The notes: a model not told the origin generated them from the letters alone. DNA of 64,000 bases from Rhodoferax sp. OV413 (GCF_900104385.1 NZ_FNJA01000009.1:62001-126000), one strand, 5' to 3'. Numbered from the stretch's first letter, positions 44,701 to 53,855 are shown. A program made the numbers and translations.

Positions 44701-45670
44701 TAAGGAATTCATCGTCGCCGTCCAGGATGGTGTCTTGAGTGCCACCGATTGCGTGTACTTGTCATATGGGCAAAGGCTCGCCCATCTAGATGCCAATCAG
44801 ATACTTCCATTACTTGATGAACTGGGGGCCAACCATGGTGCAGAAGGCGCTTGGGCGGCTCTTGAAATCATTTCGACTTACCAATACGGCCGGGACACAT
44901 TCAATGCGGAGCTAGTCGATCGCGCCAAGCATCTCCTCGTATCGTCAGATCTGCTAGAAAAATTTAAGCGTACTGGTCGAGACGGCTACCTCTTTGAAAG
45001 CCTGGTACGGTCAATTCACAAAACTGCCGGGTTTGACGACAGCTTCGTGACGAAATTGAGCGAGCAGTTTGTTCGTTTCTGCCAGCGCAACAACTTCGAG
45101 GCTTCTAATGCGCTCGGTGATTCAGCCCGCAAAATATTCAAGCTCTTGGTCGTTGAAAGACCACTCGTTTTATGGACAGTAATCACCCGATTTGTCGAAC
45201 GTGCCACGCCAGCCGAGCGATACCGTCTACATAGTCTGATTGGACGCTCAAGGAGGGAAGCTTACCGCGACGGAAACAGTGAGAATGGAGCAGGTGCCTT
45301 ATACGGTGTTCCTGAGCAGACGTGCTTCGAATGGGCGGACGTAGACGCACCGACCCGCGCGCCATTTCTCTGCGAGTTTTATCCGCTATTTGAAAAGGAT
45401 GGCACTGGAACAACCGTTTGGCATCTGTCCATGGACAAGCTCGCAGCAAGGTATGGCCAGCATGAGACGTTCCGTAGGGCACTCGACGAGCGGCTTCATG
45501 TCGGTTTTTGGTCAGGTTCCTTAATCCCCCATTTGGAAGCCTACTTCGATCCGCTTGCGACTTGGTCGCATCATGCAATCCCACAGCTTTCCCGTTGGGC
45601 TGGTGAAAAGCGCCGGACACTCGATGTTCGTATAGCGCGTGAAAAGAAGCAGGAAGAAGAAGATTTCTGA
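41789..45670 (+). CDS. Avs-like large protein: nuclease-like domain plus STAND-type NTPase
   Basis: The 1293-residue protein starts MIFDISPAQVERLGSMQLVE. Residues about 1-180 resemble a PD-(D/E)xK restriction-type fold: DGGEDARVSW at 50-59 and FQSKA at 76-80 fit the D...E/Q-x-K pattern. A P-loop NTPase follows with Walker A GPSGIGKS (254-261) and Walker B LVVVDE (311-316). From about 500 to the end it is alpha-helical without recognised motifs, a likely sensor. This order is that of antiviral STAND (Avs) proteins, which recognise phage proteins and then degrade DNA; the assignment is inference. GC is well below the backbone. It stands alone in a segment flanked by direct repeats. Confidence 0.72.
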   Translation: MIFDISPAQVERLGSMQLVELLRKLLHAEAQDAGISLRSVSVPLQITIADGGEDARVSWSGGNGDTDYFPCRLNVFQSKATDPGPAGWKKEVWSKASQKDGMPRELNDAVKAAIADRGAYIGFTSSVIAGNKLSRRLTGIKDGILEAGENPDTLSFIDIYDANKIAAWAGQHPAVAIWLNEDQFGLSLGGFQTVHGWGKLADFSTTRLVEDAAPRYAICGNGQGETSNKLNAHQAKERIFDHVAMPKRCVRVIGPSGIGKSRFVYELFRDATTVERLVVGVSAIYCDFRSVGQARLHHVIEALANRGASALVVVDECPRESAAALVNIVSSTNSRLRLITVDIDDRPIETENLLNISVSRSDDALVEGIIRQRAPEADGTTISYLKNLCGGFPRIAVLATDNHLGGLPALRSIEDVVERVVVGCGLSDRDQLRAIECLALFERVGAEGEVAGQLDLVAEQLVRQSGDEMYEHLSAASKHQLIDRRNRFFLAQPLPIAAFLGARRIDLLRVETILTFIAAAPNQLILSFFRRWRYFDLTRTAATVTERLLGLEGRFGSLEVLSSEYGAECLDALSHVAPDTAAETIHRVFGELPLDELQKISGGRRHLVWTLERLAFRRQSFRVAAPLLMRLAAVETESFSNNATGQFTQLFQLELSGTEAEPGEKFAVIEDGIASGEERIIAVCIEALAKSLTRLNFSRSGGAEEIGSQPPLRDWHAKTWGETFDFHRRGLTALERIRTTHKSLEGRCEEVLAASLREIICEPLADDVEAAVSAIVHIRGIWFEGIEAVGQWLYFDRKDHPAELQNRVRELYDKLMPTDAVHLALLYTKLWSSDLHDPDLEYGRSDDTTQDFEYSSRKAKDMAVLIARDNELVVRSVREMASQELKNAYPFAYELAKNIAEPVATFKLAIDVISRSNNLHGIGFLRGLLGSIDDRDSHVADECINLALACQALKSETLNIRTAVKVTVERLKEFIVAVQDGVLSATDCVYLSYGQRLAHLDANQILPLLDELGANHGAEGAWAALEIISTYQYGRDTFNAELVDRAKHLLVSSDLLEKFKRTGRDGYLFESLVRSIHKTAGFDDSFVTKLSEQFVRFCQRNNFEASNALGDSARKIFKLLVVERPLVLWTVITRFVERATPAERYRLHSLIGRSRREAYRDGNSENGAGALYGVPEQTCFEWADVDAPTRAPFLCEFYPLFEKDGTGTTVWHLSMDKLAARYGQHETFRRALDERLHVGFWSGSLIPHLEAYFDPLATWSHHAIPQLSRWAGEKRRTLDVRIAREKKQEEEDF

Positions 45671-45937
45671 TCTTGATGGCTCCTAACTGAAGGCGGCTTG
45701 TTAGCAGACAGTCAAGTGCCGCCTGACCGAGCGGATACTCTTACCGCAAGCTACATCCAACCGCTTTCACCTACAGATCGTTATTCATTTTTCCGTGGAA
45801 TAGAGGAGGGTCTTTGCCCCCCTAGACAGTTCACTTTTGCTTTTCAAGAAGGCGTGAAGCCGGACCGCATCCGGTTTCAAAAACACCGCAAAACTGACCT
45901 GGCCGGTCTGCAAGTGTTCACACCCTGTGAATTCAAG
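45671..45937. other. Unassigned stretch after the Avs-like gene
   Basis: This 267-bp gap has no convincing gene. A TTG-initiated 94-codon frame (45698-45982) exists, but it runs into the dispersed repeat and lacks a ribosome site, so I do not call it. Confidence 0.4.
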
Positions 45938-45993
45938 AAAATCGAGCTTTGGCATAGGTATTACCTGCGCCAGCAGCTATGATTTAAATAGCA
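45938..45993 (+). repeat. Dispersed two-hairpin repeat, right flank, next to the xylA end
   Basis: The text aaaatcgagctttggcatag, then tattacctgcgccagcagct and atttaaatagcaa, is a full copy. With the xylA tail it forms the right-hand direct repeat matching 40638-40760. Confidence 0.82.
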
Positions 45994-45996
45994 ATA

Positions 45997-47313
45997 TCAA
46001 ATAAACGCGTTCAGCAGGTTCTCCATATACTCCTGCCGTCCCGACACCGGCCGCGGATCGGCGCCACCGGCTAACACTTGCGCGGCCAGGTCGTCCAGGC
46101 TGACTTTTCCGGCCAGGATGTTCTGCGCTTCGGGGGACTTCCAGCCGGCGTAGCGGTCGGCGATGGCTTTCTCGACGCGGCCGTCGGTGATCATCTTCTC
46201 GGCTATCAGCAGCGCGCGGGCTGTGACGTCCATGCCGCCGATGTGGCCGTAGAACATGTCTTGCGGGTCGATGGACTGGCGGCGGACCTTGCTGTCAAAG
46301 TTCACGCCGCCGGTTTTGAAGCCACCGCCTTGCAGGATCAAATACATGGCCAGCGCGGTGTCGGGGATGCTGTTGGGGAACTGGTCGGTGTCCCACTGGC
46401 ATTGCATGTCGCCACGGTTCATGTCGATGCTGCCGAAGATGCCGAGGTCGATGGCGGTGGCGATCTCGTGCTCGAAGCTGTGGCCGGCCAGGGTGGCGTG
46501 GTTGGCTTCGATGTTGACCTTGATTTCCTTTTCCAGGCCAAAGCGGCACAGGCTGCCGTAGACGGTGGCGACGTCGTAGTCGTACTGGTGCTTGGTGGGT
46601 TCGCGGGGCTTGGGTTCGATCAGGATGGTGCCCTTGAAGCCGATCTTGTGCTTGTATTCGACCACCATGTTCAGGAAGCGGCCCATCTGGTCCAGCTCCT
46701 GGCCCATGCGGGTATTCAGCAGGGTCTCGTAGCCTTCGCGGCCGCCCCACAGCACGTAGTTTTCGCCGCCCAGTTTCAGGGTGGCATCCATGGCTTCCTT
46801 GACCTGCAAGGCGGCCATGCCGAACAGCGCTGGGTCGGGGTTGGTGGCCGCGCCCGACATGAAGCGGCGGTGGCTGAACAGGTTGGCTGTGCCCCACAGC
46901 AGCTTCATGCCGGTCTGCTGCTGCTTCTCGCCCAGCACGTCGACCATTTCGTGCAGATGGTTGACGCTCTCACGCGGGGTCGCGCCTTCGGGGGCCACAT
47001 CGCGGTCGTGGAAGCAGTAGTAGGGCACACCGAGCTTGGCGAAGAATTCAAACGCTGCATCGGCCTTGGCGCGGGCCGCGGCCATGGGGTCGGCCACGTG
47101 CTGCCAAGGGCGCTCGAAAGTGCCGTCGTAGCCGAACGGGTCAAAGCCGTTCCAGCAGAAGCTGTGCCAGTAGCAGGCGGCAAAGCGCAGATGGTCTTCC
47201 ATGCGTTTGCCCAGTACCAGCTTGTCGCGGTCGTACCACTTGAAGGCCAGCGGGTCCGTCGATGCAGGGCCTGCAAACTGGACGGGGGCGATTTCGGAGA
47301 AATAGGAGGGCAT
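45997..47313 (-). CDS. xylA: Xylose isomerase
   Basis: XylA converts D-xylose to D-xylulose in the cytoplasm using two divalent metal ions. The 438-residue length fits the class II enzymes. The catalytic His is in [13 protein letters not shown], and metal ligands lie in [31 protein letters not shown] and [20 protein letters not shown]. It is the last gene of the xyl unit on the minus strand, 23 bp after the ROK regulator. No xylulokinase gene is in the window. Its 3' end is duplicated at 40697-40812. Confidence 0.96.
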   Translation of the reverse strand: MPSYFSEIAPVQFAGPASTDPLAFKWYDRDKLVLGKRMEDHLRFAACYWHSFCWNGFDPFGYDGTFERPWQHVADPMAAARAKADAAFEFFAKLGVPYYCFHDRDVAPEGATPRESVNHLHEMVDVLGEKQQQTGMKLLWGTANLFSHRRFMSGAATNPDPALFGMAALQVKEAMDATLKLGGENYVLWGGREGYETLLNTRMGQELDQMGRFLNMVVEYKHKIGFKGTILIEPKPREPTKHQYDYDVATVYGSLCRFGLEKEIKVNIEANHATLAGHSFEHEIATAIDLGIFGSIDMNRGDMQCQWDTDQFPNSIPDTALAMYLILQGGGFKTGGVNFDSKVRRQSIDPQDMFYGHIGGMDVTARALLIAEKMITDGRVEKAIADRYAGWKSPEAQNILAGKVSLDDLAAQVLAGGADPRPVSGRQEYMENLLNAFI

Positions 47314-47336
47314 GGAAGATCCTTTTGGGTTGGGGT

Positions 47337-48503
47337 TTAAGGGGGGGGAGCCGTCTGCCCAGCGCGCGCGCGCCGGGCTTCGGAATTGGGGTGCATGGGG
47401 CGCAGGTATTCGTGCAGTGTCAGCGCGGCCGCGCCCACGGCGGAGGCCAGTTGGCCGTAGCGCGCGGTGCGCACGCTGGGCGGCGGCATGCCGGCGCTGG
47501 CGGCGTATTGGGCCACGGTGTCGATGGCGCTTTGTAGAAATTCAGGGTGGTGGTCACACGACTTGCCGCCGACCACGATGGCGCGCGGGTTGAAGGTGGT
47601 CCACAGGTTTTGCAGCAGCACACCCAGGTAGTGGCCGGAGCGGCTCAGGTCCACCGCCGCACCGTTCTGGCCGCTGAGCGCGCGCAGGCCGATGAAGGCC
47701 TCGGCACAGCCCTTGCGGCCGCACGAGCACAGCGGGCCGTCGATCTGCATGATGGTGTGGCCGATTTCGCCGGCCATGCCTTGGGCGCCGCTGAACAAGC
47801 GGTCGTTCGACACAATGCCCGCGCCCACGCCGACGTCGCAGCTGACGAAGATCAGCGGGTCTTCGCCCTCGCCGTCGGCAAATTCATACTCGCCCAATGC
47901 GCCGGCGTCGGCATCGTTCTGCAGCTGCACCGGCACCGGTGGCAGGCCGACCTCGGCCAGCGCACGGGTCAGCAGGCTCAGCAGGTCCAGCTGGCGCCAG
48001 CCCAGATTCGGGGCGAACAGCACCTTGCCGGTGTCGTGGTCGATGGCGCCCGGCGTGCAGGCGCCCACGCCCACCAGCTGCAGGCCCAGCGCGGTGATGC
48101 CCTGGTAGGCGGTGGCCACCATACGGGCGGTCTGCTGGCAGGCCCGGGCCGGTGTGGTGCTGGCCAGCGGCTGCTCTTCGGAATGCAGGATTTCGCCCTG
48201 CAGGGTGACGCAGACCACGCGCACCACCTGCACCGCGATTTCCACGCCGATCAGCGCACGCCGGCCTTCGTGGATGCGCAGCGGGGTGGACGGACGGCCC
48301 AGGCCTTCGTTGACGGTCTCGCCGGCTTCGGTCAGCCAGCCGTCGTCGAGCAGCTCGCGCACCAGCAGGCTGACTGTGGATTTGGTCAGACCGCTCTCGG
48401 TCGCCAGCCGGGCCCGCGACAGGCCGGGCTGGGCGCGCAGCAGCCGCAGCAGCACACTGCGGTTGATGCGCTTGACGAGTTGTTGGTCACCGGTGGTTTT
48501 CAT
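47337..48503 (-). CDS. xylR: ROK-family xylose regulator (XylR-like)
   Basis: The 388-residue protein has an N-terminal winged helix ([20 protein letters not shown], about 30-60) and a ROK domain. The ROK sugar site is seen in [21 protein letters not shown], and the zinc motif in [10 protein letters not shown]. Members of this type repress xylose genes until xylose binds. Location inside the xyl operon and an operator-like inverted repeat before xylF support that role. I chose the ATG at 48503; a GTG at 48512 is an alternative. Confidence 0.88.
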   Translation of the reverse strand: MKTTGDQQLVKRINRSVLLRLLRAQPGLSRARLATESGLTKSTVSLLVRELLDDGWLTEAGETVNEGLGRPSTPLRIHEGRRALIGVEIAVQVVRVVCVTLQGEILHSEEQPLASTTPARACQQTARMVATAYQGITALGLQLVGVGACTPGAIDHDTGKVLFAPNLGWRQLDLLSLLTRALAEVGLPPVPVQLQNDADAGALGEYEFADGEGEDPLIFVSCDVGVGAGIVSNDRLFSGAQGMAGEIGHTIMQIDGPLCSCGRKGCAEAFIGLRALSGQNGAAVDLSRSGHYLGVLLQNLWTTFNPRAIVVGGKSCDHHPEFLQSAIDTVAQYAASAGMPPPSVRTARYGQLASAVGAAALTLHEYLRPMHPNSEARRARAGQTAPPP

Positions 48504-48536
48504 AGCGGGCACGTTGTAAACAGAGATGGCAGCAGT

Positions 48537-49310
48537 CTAGATGCTGCGCTCCGCCTGTACCTTCCCCTCGGGCCGTTTGCCGGTAATGATCATGCCCAGC
48601 ACCTCGTCTTCGGTCACATCGGCGGTGTTGTAGGTGCCGACCAGCTTGCCGTTCTTCATCACCGCCAGGCGGTCGCTCAGGCCGAACACATCGGGCATGT
48701 CGTGGGTGATCAGGAAGATGCCCACGCCTTCGCTTTTCAGCTGCTGCACCAGGCGGCCGACCATGGCGGTTTCCTCCGGGCCCAGGGCCGCACAGGGCTC
48801 GTCCATGATCAGGATGCGGGCGTTGAAGTACAGCGCGCGGGAAATCGCCACCACCTGGCGCTGGCCGCCCGACAGGCGACGCACCGGTACGCGGATGTTG
48901 CTGAAGTTCTTGTTCAACCGGGCAAACACCTTGCGCGCGTTGACTTCCATGAAATGGTCGTCCAGCGTGTTCCAGGGCGTGAGCTTTTCGCGGCCCAGGA
49001 ACAAGTTGGCCACCGAGTCCAGGTTGTCGGCCAGGGCCAGGGTCTGGTAGATGGTCTCGATGCCTTGGGCCTGGGCTTCGGCCGGGGTGCGGATGTGGAC
49101 TTTTTCGCCGGCCACCAGGGTGTCGCCCGAATCGATCGGGTAGGCACCGGCCAGCATCTTCATCAGCGTGGACTTGCCCGCGCCGTTGTGGCCCAGCAAG
49201 GCCACAACTTCGCCCGGATACAGGTTGATGCTGACGCCGTCGACAGCGACCACGCCGCCAAAGGCCTTGCGGATGTCGCGCAGTTCGACCAGGGGTTGTT
49301 GGGCGCTCAT
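48537..49310 (-). CDS. xylG: Sugar ABC transporter ATP-binding protein (XylG-like, single domain)
   Basis: The 257-residue ATPase powers xylose uptake. It has Walker [10 protein letters not shown], the Q-loop IYQTLAL, signature LSGGQRQ and Walker B ILIMDEP followed by CAALGPEE. E. coli XylG is a tandem protein of about 500 residues. This one carries a single nucleotide-binding domain and must act as a homodimer, as FrcA-type proteins do. Its start overlaps the end of the permease gene by 4 bp. Confidence 0.9.
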   Translation of the reverse strand: MSAQQPLVELRDIRKAFGGVVAVDGVSINLYPGEVVALLGHNGAGKSTLMKMLAGAYPIDSGDTLVAGEKVHIRTPAEAQAQGIETIYQTLALADNLDSVANLFLGREKLTPWNTLDDHFMEVNARKVFARLNKNFSNIRVPVRRLSGGQRQVVAISRALYFNARILIMDEPCAALGPEETAMVGRLVQQLKSEGVGIFLITHDMPDVFGLSDRLAVMKNGKLVGTYNTADVTEDEVLGMIITGKRPEGKVQAERSI

Positions 49311-50494
49311 CGTTCACCTGCCAATTTACGGTACAGCACATCAAACACCACGGCCACGATCAGCACCTGGCCGATGATGACCATGCGTTTGCCGATAGGC
49401 ACGTCCAGCAGCAGCATGCCGCTGTCTAGCGACTGCATGATCAGCGCGCCCAGGACAGAGCCGAAGATCGAGCCGCTGCCACCGGCCAGCGCGGTGCCGC
49501 CGATGACCGCCGCGGCAATCACATACAGCTCCATGCTGGTGCCCAGCGAGTTGGTGCCGGCATTCAGCCGTGCTATGGAAACAATAGCTGCCACCGTAAT
49601 CAACACGGCCAGCAGCGCGAATAATTGCAAGGTCACACGCTTCACCGGTATGCCGACCAGCGCGGCTGCATCCGGATTCCCGCCCATGGCGTAGACGTAG
49701 CGACCGAAGCGGGTGCGGTGCACTAAAAAGGACAGCACGCCGGCCACCACGGCCCAGATCAGCACCGGCACCGGTATGCCCTGCGGCTCGGTCTTGCTGG
49801 ATATCTGGTAATGGTTCATGGTGCTGGCAAAGGCCAGCAGCAAGGCGATGGGCACGCCGACTAGCAGCGCCTCCATCCACAGCGGATCGGTGGGCACGCC
49901 GTAGCGTTGGCGGGCGCGGCGCTTTTGCACCGCGCGCAGCAGCAGGCCCAGGCTGACCAGGCCGGCCACCACCCAGCTGGCGGTGGTGCCGATGCCGCCG
50001 TCGTAACCGCCGCCCAGGCGCAGAAAGAATTCGTCGGTCACCGGCTGGGTCTTGCCATCAGCCACCAGAAAGGCCGCGCCGCGGAAGGTCATCAAGCCAC
50101 CCAGGGTGACCACGAAGGACGGCACACCCAGCACCGCCGTCAGCCAGCCCTGGTAGACCGAAGCCACCAGCGCCACCGCCAGGCCGGCCAGGCAGGCCGT
50201 GGGCCAGGACCAGTTGGCGCTGTACTGCAGGTAGGCGATCAGCACGCCGACAAAGCCCATCACCGAGCCCACCGACAGGTCGATGTGGCGGGCCACGATC
50301 ACCAGCACCATGACGGTGGAGACGATGCCCACCACCGCCGTCTGCTGGGCGATGTTGTAGAGGTTTTCGGGCGAGAAGAAGATGCCGCCCGACATCAGGT
50401 CGAACACCAGGGCCATCACGGCCAGCACCAGGCTCATCAGCACCAGCCGCCAGTCGATGGCGGCATTGCGCCAGGGGTTGGAGGAGTCGGTCAT
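49307..50494 (-). CDS. xylH: Sugar ABC transporter permease (XylH-like)
   Basis: The 395-residue inner-membrane protein has about ten helices and the sequence [15 protein letters not shown] typical of the RbsC/XylH permease family. The cytoplasmic EAA-like loop [17 protein letters not shown] contacts the ATPase. The ATG at 50494 has a ggaag ribosome site. It follows xylF after an 82-bp gap that holds a strong hairpin, which may set a lower level of permease relative to binding protein. Confidence 0.92.
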   Translation of the reverse strand: MTDSSNPWRNAAIDWRLVLMSLVLAVMALVFDLMSGGIFFSPENLYNIAQQTAVVGIVSTVMVLVIVARHIDLSVGSVMGFVGVLIAYLQYSANWSWPTACLAGLAVALVASVYQGWLTAVLGVPSFVVTLGGLMTFRGAAFLVADGKTQPVTDEFFLRLGGGYDGGIGTTASWVVAGLVSLGLLLRAVQKRRARQRYGVPTDPLWMEALLVGVPIALLLAFASTMNHYQISSKTEPQGIPVPVLIWAVVAGVLSFLVHRTRFGRYVYAMGGNPDAAALVGIPVKRVTLQLFALLAVLITVAAIVSIARLNAGTNSLGTSMELYVIAAAVIGGTALAGGSGSIFGSVLGALIMQSLDSGMLLLDVPIGKRMVIIGQVLIVAVVFDVLYRKLAGER

Positions 50495-50530
50495 TGCAGC
50501 TTCCAGAGGGAGGGAGGTTTCCACGCTGGC

Positions 50531-50550
50531 GCCCGCCCGGACGGGCGGGC
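50531..50550. terminator. GC-rich hairpin between xylF and xylH
   Basis: Arms gcccgcccg (50531-50539) and cgggcgggc (50542-50550) are perfect, with a minimal loop. No U-run follows on the minus strand, so it is more likely an mRNA stabiliser or partial attenuator than a full terminator. Confidence 0.5.
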
Positions 50551-50576
50551 GGGCGGGTCGCGTCAGCAGGGTGGAT

Positions 50577-51605
50577 TTACTTGCAGGCGGCCGGTGCAGT
50601 CGCTGCAGCCACGCCCTTGCACAGCTCGTCTTTCTTGATCCAGCCAGCTTTGACCACTACGTCGAGGTTGTCGCTGGTGATGGCGACGGGCTTCAGGAAA
50701 TGCGAGTCCAGCGCGATCTTCTTTTCGCCGCCGTTCCAACTGACCGTGCCATCTACTTTCTTGCCATTGCCCAGGGCCACCGCGGCGCTGGCGGCTTCGC
50801 GGCCCAGGTCACGTGCGTCCTTCCACACCGAGACGGTTTGCGAGCCCTGGGCCACGCGGTTCAGCGCGGCGAAGTCGCCGTCCTGGCCGGAGACCGGGAT
50901 GCCCTTGATGCCCTTGGAGGTCAGCGCTGCGACCACGCCGCCGGCCGTGCCGTCGTTGGATGCAACCACGGCATCGACCTTGCCGCCGTTCTTGGTCAGG
51001 ATCTGTTCCATGTTCTTTTGCGCGACTTCGGGCTTCCAGCCGTCGGTGTATTCCTCGCCGACGATCTTGATGGCGCCGGACTTGACGGCGGCGTCGATCA
51101 CCTCTTGCTGGCCTTCGCGCAGGAAGTTGGCGTTCGGGTCGGTAGGCGAGCCCTTGATCATCACGTAGTTGCCCTTGGGCTGGGCCTTGAACACGGCGCG
51201 CGCCTGCATGCGGCCGACTTCCTTGTTGTCGAAGGTGATGTAGTAGACGCCGGGCGCTTCGATCAGGCGGTCATAGGCGACCACAGGCACTTTTTGCTTG
51301 GTGGCCTTGTTGACGGCGGGCAGGATCGCGTCCTTGTCCATGGCCAGCACGATCAGCACTTTGGCGCCCTTGGCCATCAGGCCTTCGATGTCGCCCAGCT
51401 GCTTTTCGGGCGAGCCGCCGGCATCGGCGCTGATGTACTTGGCGCCGAGCTTTTCCAGCTGGGTCTTGATCGCCGCCTCGTCGGTTTTCCAACGCTCCTC
51501 CTGGAAGTTGGACCAGCTCACCCCCACCGTCATTTGCGCAAAAGCTGCGCTGCTAACCAGGCCCAGGGCCAGGACGGACAGGGTTTTCTTGAATGTGTTT
51601 TGCAT
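50577..51605 (-). CDS. xylF: D-xylose-binding periplasmic protein
   Basis: The 342-residue protein captures xylose in the periplasm for the XylGH transporter. The signal peptide is residues 1-23 (ending SSAAFA). The mature start QMTVGVSWSNFQEERWKTDE and the ligand-lobe motifs VVAYDRLIEAPGVYYITFDN and VVASNDGTAGGVVAAL match XylF closely. The ATG at 51605 has a ggaga ribosome site. It is the first gene of the xylFHG-xylR-xylA unit. Confidence 0.94.
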   Translation of the reverse strand: MQNTFKKTLSVLALGLVSSAAFAQMTVGVSWSNFQEERWKTDEAAIKTQLEKLGAKYISADAGGSPEKQLGDIEGLMAKGAKVLIVLAMDKDAILPAVNKATKQKVPVVAYDRLIEAPGVYYITFDNKEVGRMQARAVFKAQPKGNYVMIKGSPTDPNANFLREGQQEVIDAAVKSGAIKIVGEEYTDGWKPEVAQKNMEQILTKNGGKVDAVVASNDGTAGGVVAALTSKGIKGIPVSGQDGDFAALNRVAQGSQTVSVWKDARDLGREAASAAVALGNGKKVDGTVSWNGGEKKIALDSHFLKPVAITSDNLDVVVKAGWIKKDELCKGVAAATAPAACK

Positions 51606-51665
51606 GCTTGTCTCCATTGGGTGCCTGCTTGAGGCGGGTCTAGGAAGTGCCAGCGTTCTTTGCTT

Positions 51666-51688
51666 TAGTTCGACTTCCGCACGAACTA
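51666..51688. promoter_or_regulatory. Putative XylR (ROK) operator before xylF
   Basis: Arms tagttcg (51666-51672) and cgaacta (51682-51688) form a perfect inverted repeat with a 9-bp spacer, 60 bp ahead of xylF. The arms resemble the TTAGTTTG/CAAACTAA halves bound by ROK-type XylR proteins of other bacteria. Confidence 0.6.
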
Positions 51689-51796
51689 TCCAACATTTTT
51701 GGCTTTGGCTTATTGGGACTTACCCCATCGTCATGCGCAGCGGAGATAGAACGCCGGCATAGGTTTCCCCGCCCGGGTATTGGAAATTTAAGGGTT

Positions 51797-51851
51797 AAAT
51801 TGGGCTCTAGCGCTTATGGAATATGCGCTAGCAGCTCTCAAATCCGTAGCA
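51797..51851 (+). repeat. Dispersed two-hairpin repeat upstream of xylF
   Basis: The text aaattgggctctagcgctta, then tatgcgctagcagctctcaa and atccgtagca, is a full copy. It lies 9 bp beyond the stop of the convergent-side hypothetical gene at 51860. Confidence 0.75.
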
Positions 51852-51859
51852 TTTACGGA

Positions 51860-52258
51860 TCAGGCGACGGCGTTGGCTACGCGGGTGTAGAAAGCCATGT
51901 CGTGGCGGAACTGGGCTTCGGTGATCAGTTTGCTGTTGCGCTGGAATTCCAGGCTGTCCATGGCCTGGTCGATGGCGGCCTTGTAGTCCTGGCTGGAGCT
52001 GGAGATGGCGTTCACCGGGCCTTCGGCTGCGCTGCGCTCGCTGGCCACCGGTGCCAGGCCGACCGCCAGCACCGGGCGGATCGGCGCATCGCGCTCGGCC
52101 AGATCGCGCGCTGCCTGGGAGATGGTTACCTTGTCGCCACCCATGGATGCATCGGGTGCAGCCACGCCGGGGGTAGCCGCAGCCCCGGCAGCCAGGCGTG
52201 CAGGCGCATAGGCCGGCGAGGCCATAGATGCTGCCATGCGGCTGGCTTGGATGTTCAT
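51860..52258 (-). CDS. Hypothetical protein
   Basis: The 132-residue protein has an Ala/Pro-rich, probably disordered N-terminal half (1-55), then KVTISQAARDLAERDAPIRP and a helical C-terminus (YKAAIDQAMDSLEFQRNSKL). The VTIS-x-AARDLA pattern recurs in small proteins of Burkholderiales, but I know no function. There is no signal peptide. The ATG at 52258 (MNIQASRMAAS) was preferred to an upstream Cys-rich extension. Confidence 0.6.
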   Translation of the reverse strand: MNIQASRMAASMASPAYAPARLAAGAAATPGVAAPDASMGGDKVTISQAARDLAERDAPIRPVLAVGLAPVASERSAAEGPVNAISSSSQDYKAAIDQAMDSLEFQRNSKLITEAQFRHDMAFYTRVANAVA

Positions 52259-52428
52259 GTGCGTTCCCCAACAGGTGCTTGCAGACAGGCAAACACGACA
52301 GTTCAAGGGTAGCCATATGGCCGCCAGCCAATGGCCGGAAAAGCGGCCATTGCCCCGGCCATTTAAGCCTGCGCCTCCGTTACGATGGCTGGCCCGTACC
52401 CCTTTTTCACCGCTTTCCTGGAGACCGC

Positions 52429-53070
52429 ATGGCCCCGTACCAACTGTATTGTTTCGCCCAGTCTGGCAACGCCTACAAGGTGGCGCTGCTGCTGCAGCTT
52501 GCCGGGGCCGACTGGACGCCGCGGTTTGTAGACTTTTTCAACGGCGAAACCCGTACTCCGGCCTACCGCGAAATCAATGTGATGGGCGAGGTGCCGGTGC
52601 TGGAGCACGCCGGCCTGCGGCTCAGCCAGTCGGGCGTGATCCTCGACTACCTGGCCGGGCAGTTTCCACAGTTCGGCCCGCAGGGCGAAGACGAGCGCCG
52701 CGAGGTACTGCGCTGGCAGCTTTTCGACAACCACAAGCTGACCAGCAACATCGCCACCCTGCGCTTCCAGCTGCAGTTCGCCAAGACCGGCGAGACCCCG
52801 GTGACGGCGTTTCTGCGCGGCCGCATGCAGGCGGCGCTGAAGATACTGGAGCAACACCTGGGCGGCCGCAGCTATGTGGTGGGCGAGCGCCTGACCACGG
52901 CCGACCTGTCGCTCTGCGGCTACCTGTTCTGGCCGGCGGAATTCGGCGTGGATTGGGCCGACTACCCCGCCATTGGCGCCTGGCTGCAACGCATCCAAAG
53001 CCAGCCGGGCTGGGTGACGCCCTACACGTTGATGCCCGGCCACCCACGGCCGCAGGATCTGGCGGCGTAA
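52429..53070 (+). CDS. Glutathione S-transferase family protein
   Basis: The 213-residue protein has a thioredoxin-like N-domain (YCFAQSGNAYKVALLLQLA; the cis-Pro loop is VMGEVPVLEHAG, followed by LSQSGVILDYLA for glutathione binding). The all-helical C-domain includes VVGERLTTADLSLCGYLF. It probably conjugates or reduces an unknown electrophile in the cytoplasm. The ATG at 52429 has a ctggag ribosome site. Confidence 0.88.
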   Translation: MAPYQLYCFAQSGNAYKVALLLQLAGADWTPRFVDFFNGETRTPAYREINVMGEVPVLEHAGLRLSQSGVILDYLAGQFPQFGPQGEDERREVLRWQLFDNHKLTSNIATLRFQLQFAKTGETPVTAFLRGRMQAALKILEQHLGGRSYVVGERLTTADLSLCGYLFWPAEFGVDWADYPAIGAWLQRIQSQPGWVTPYTLMPGHPRPQDLAA

Positions 53071-53085
53071 GCCGCTTCCAGCATC

Positions 53086-53835
53086 CTAGGGATGGCGGTG
53101 CCGTGGTCGCACCAGATCCGCCACCAGCGGCGGCAGCGACAAGGCCAGCAGCAGCAAGGCCAGCGGCAGCACCCATATGAAGCCCACGTAGCGAAAGCCG
53201 GTGGCGCCGACCAGTCCGCCGCCCACAAACGCACCCAGCAGGCTGCCGTACAGCCGCAGCTTGACGCGGTTGGCGCGCACCCGGGATTCCAGCGGGCTGT
53301 CCTGCCGGTTCATGTAGAACAGCTTGCCGAGTTCGATACCCAGGTCGGTGATCACCCCGGTCATGTGGGTGGTGCGGATCTGCGAGGCGGAAATCTTGGT
53401 CACCAGCGCGTTTTGCAGGCCCATGGTGAAGGCCAGCACCAGCACCGTGAGCGGCACGGCAAACGGGGTCTGCCGGTTCAGCGCCGCGCCGATCAGGCCG
53501 AACACCAGCAGCAGCAGGGCTTCGACCAGCAGCGGCAGCGCGTATTCGCTGCGCAAATGGTGCTGGCGCGCCCAGTTGACCAGAATGGCCGTGGTGCCCG
53601 CGCCGATGGTGAAGGCCAGCACCGTGCCCAAGGCTCCGAGCACCAGGGTGATGTTGCCCAGCACCAGGTTGTCGGCTAGCATGGACGCAAAGCCGGTCAT
53701 GTGCGAGGTGTACATGCCGACCACCAGAAAGCCCCCGGCATTGATGGCCCCCGCATTGAACGCCAGCAGGCCGCCGAGCAGCCGGTTCGTCGCGGCGGTG
53801 CGGTGCTGGCTGGCTAGATGGCGCAGGCGGCGCAT
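53086..53835 (-). CDS. YoaK/DUF1275-family membrane protein
   Basis: The 249-residue protein has about six hydrophobic helices and the family marks AFNAGAINAGGFLVVGMYTS, HMTG repeated twice (MTSHMTGFA-like near 42 and TTHMTGVITDLG near 155) and MGLQNALVTK. The function of DUF1275 proteins is not established; a small-molecule transporter is suspected. Its stop lies 15 bp from that of the convergent GST gene. Confidence 0.82.
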   Translation of the reverse strand: MRRLRHLASQHRTAATNRLLGGLLAFNAGAINAGGFLVVGMYTSHMTGFASMLADNLVLGNITLVLGALGTVLAFTIGAGTTAILVNWARQHHLRSEYALPLLVEALLLLVFGLIGAALNRQTPFAVPLTVLVLAFTMGLQNALVTKISASQIRTTHMTGVITDLGIELGKLFYMNRQDSPLESRVRANRVKLRLYGSLLGAFVGGGLVGATGFRYVGFIWVLPLALLLLALSLPPLVADLVRPRHRHP

Positions 53836-53855
53836 GGGCTCTGAGGGTTTAAAGA

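Noticed and set aside
45698-45982. A 94-codon TTG-initiated frame after the Avs-like gene
   Set aside because: It lacks a ribosome site, runs into the dispersed repeat and shows no recognisable sequence.
45938-46063. Integrase attachment site reading of the direct repeats
   Set aside because: The repeats contain a dispersed repeat plus xylA sequence, no integrase gene is present and they are too long for a core att site; homologous recombination explains them better.
46078-47340. Long plus-strand frame opposite xylA
   Set aside because: It is the antisense shadow of xylA in GC-rich DNA; similar long shadows lie opposite radA, the amylosucrase gene and amtB.
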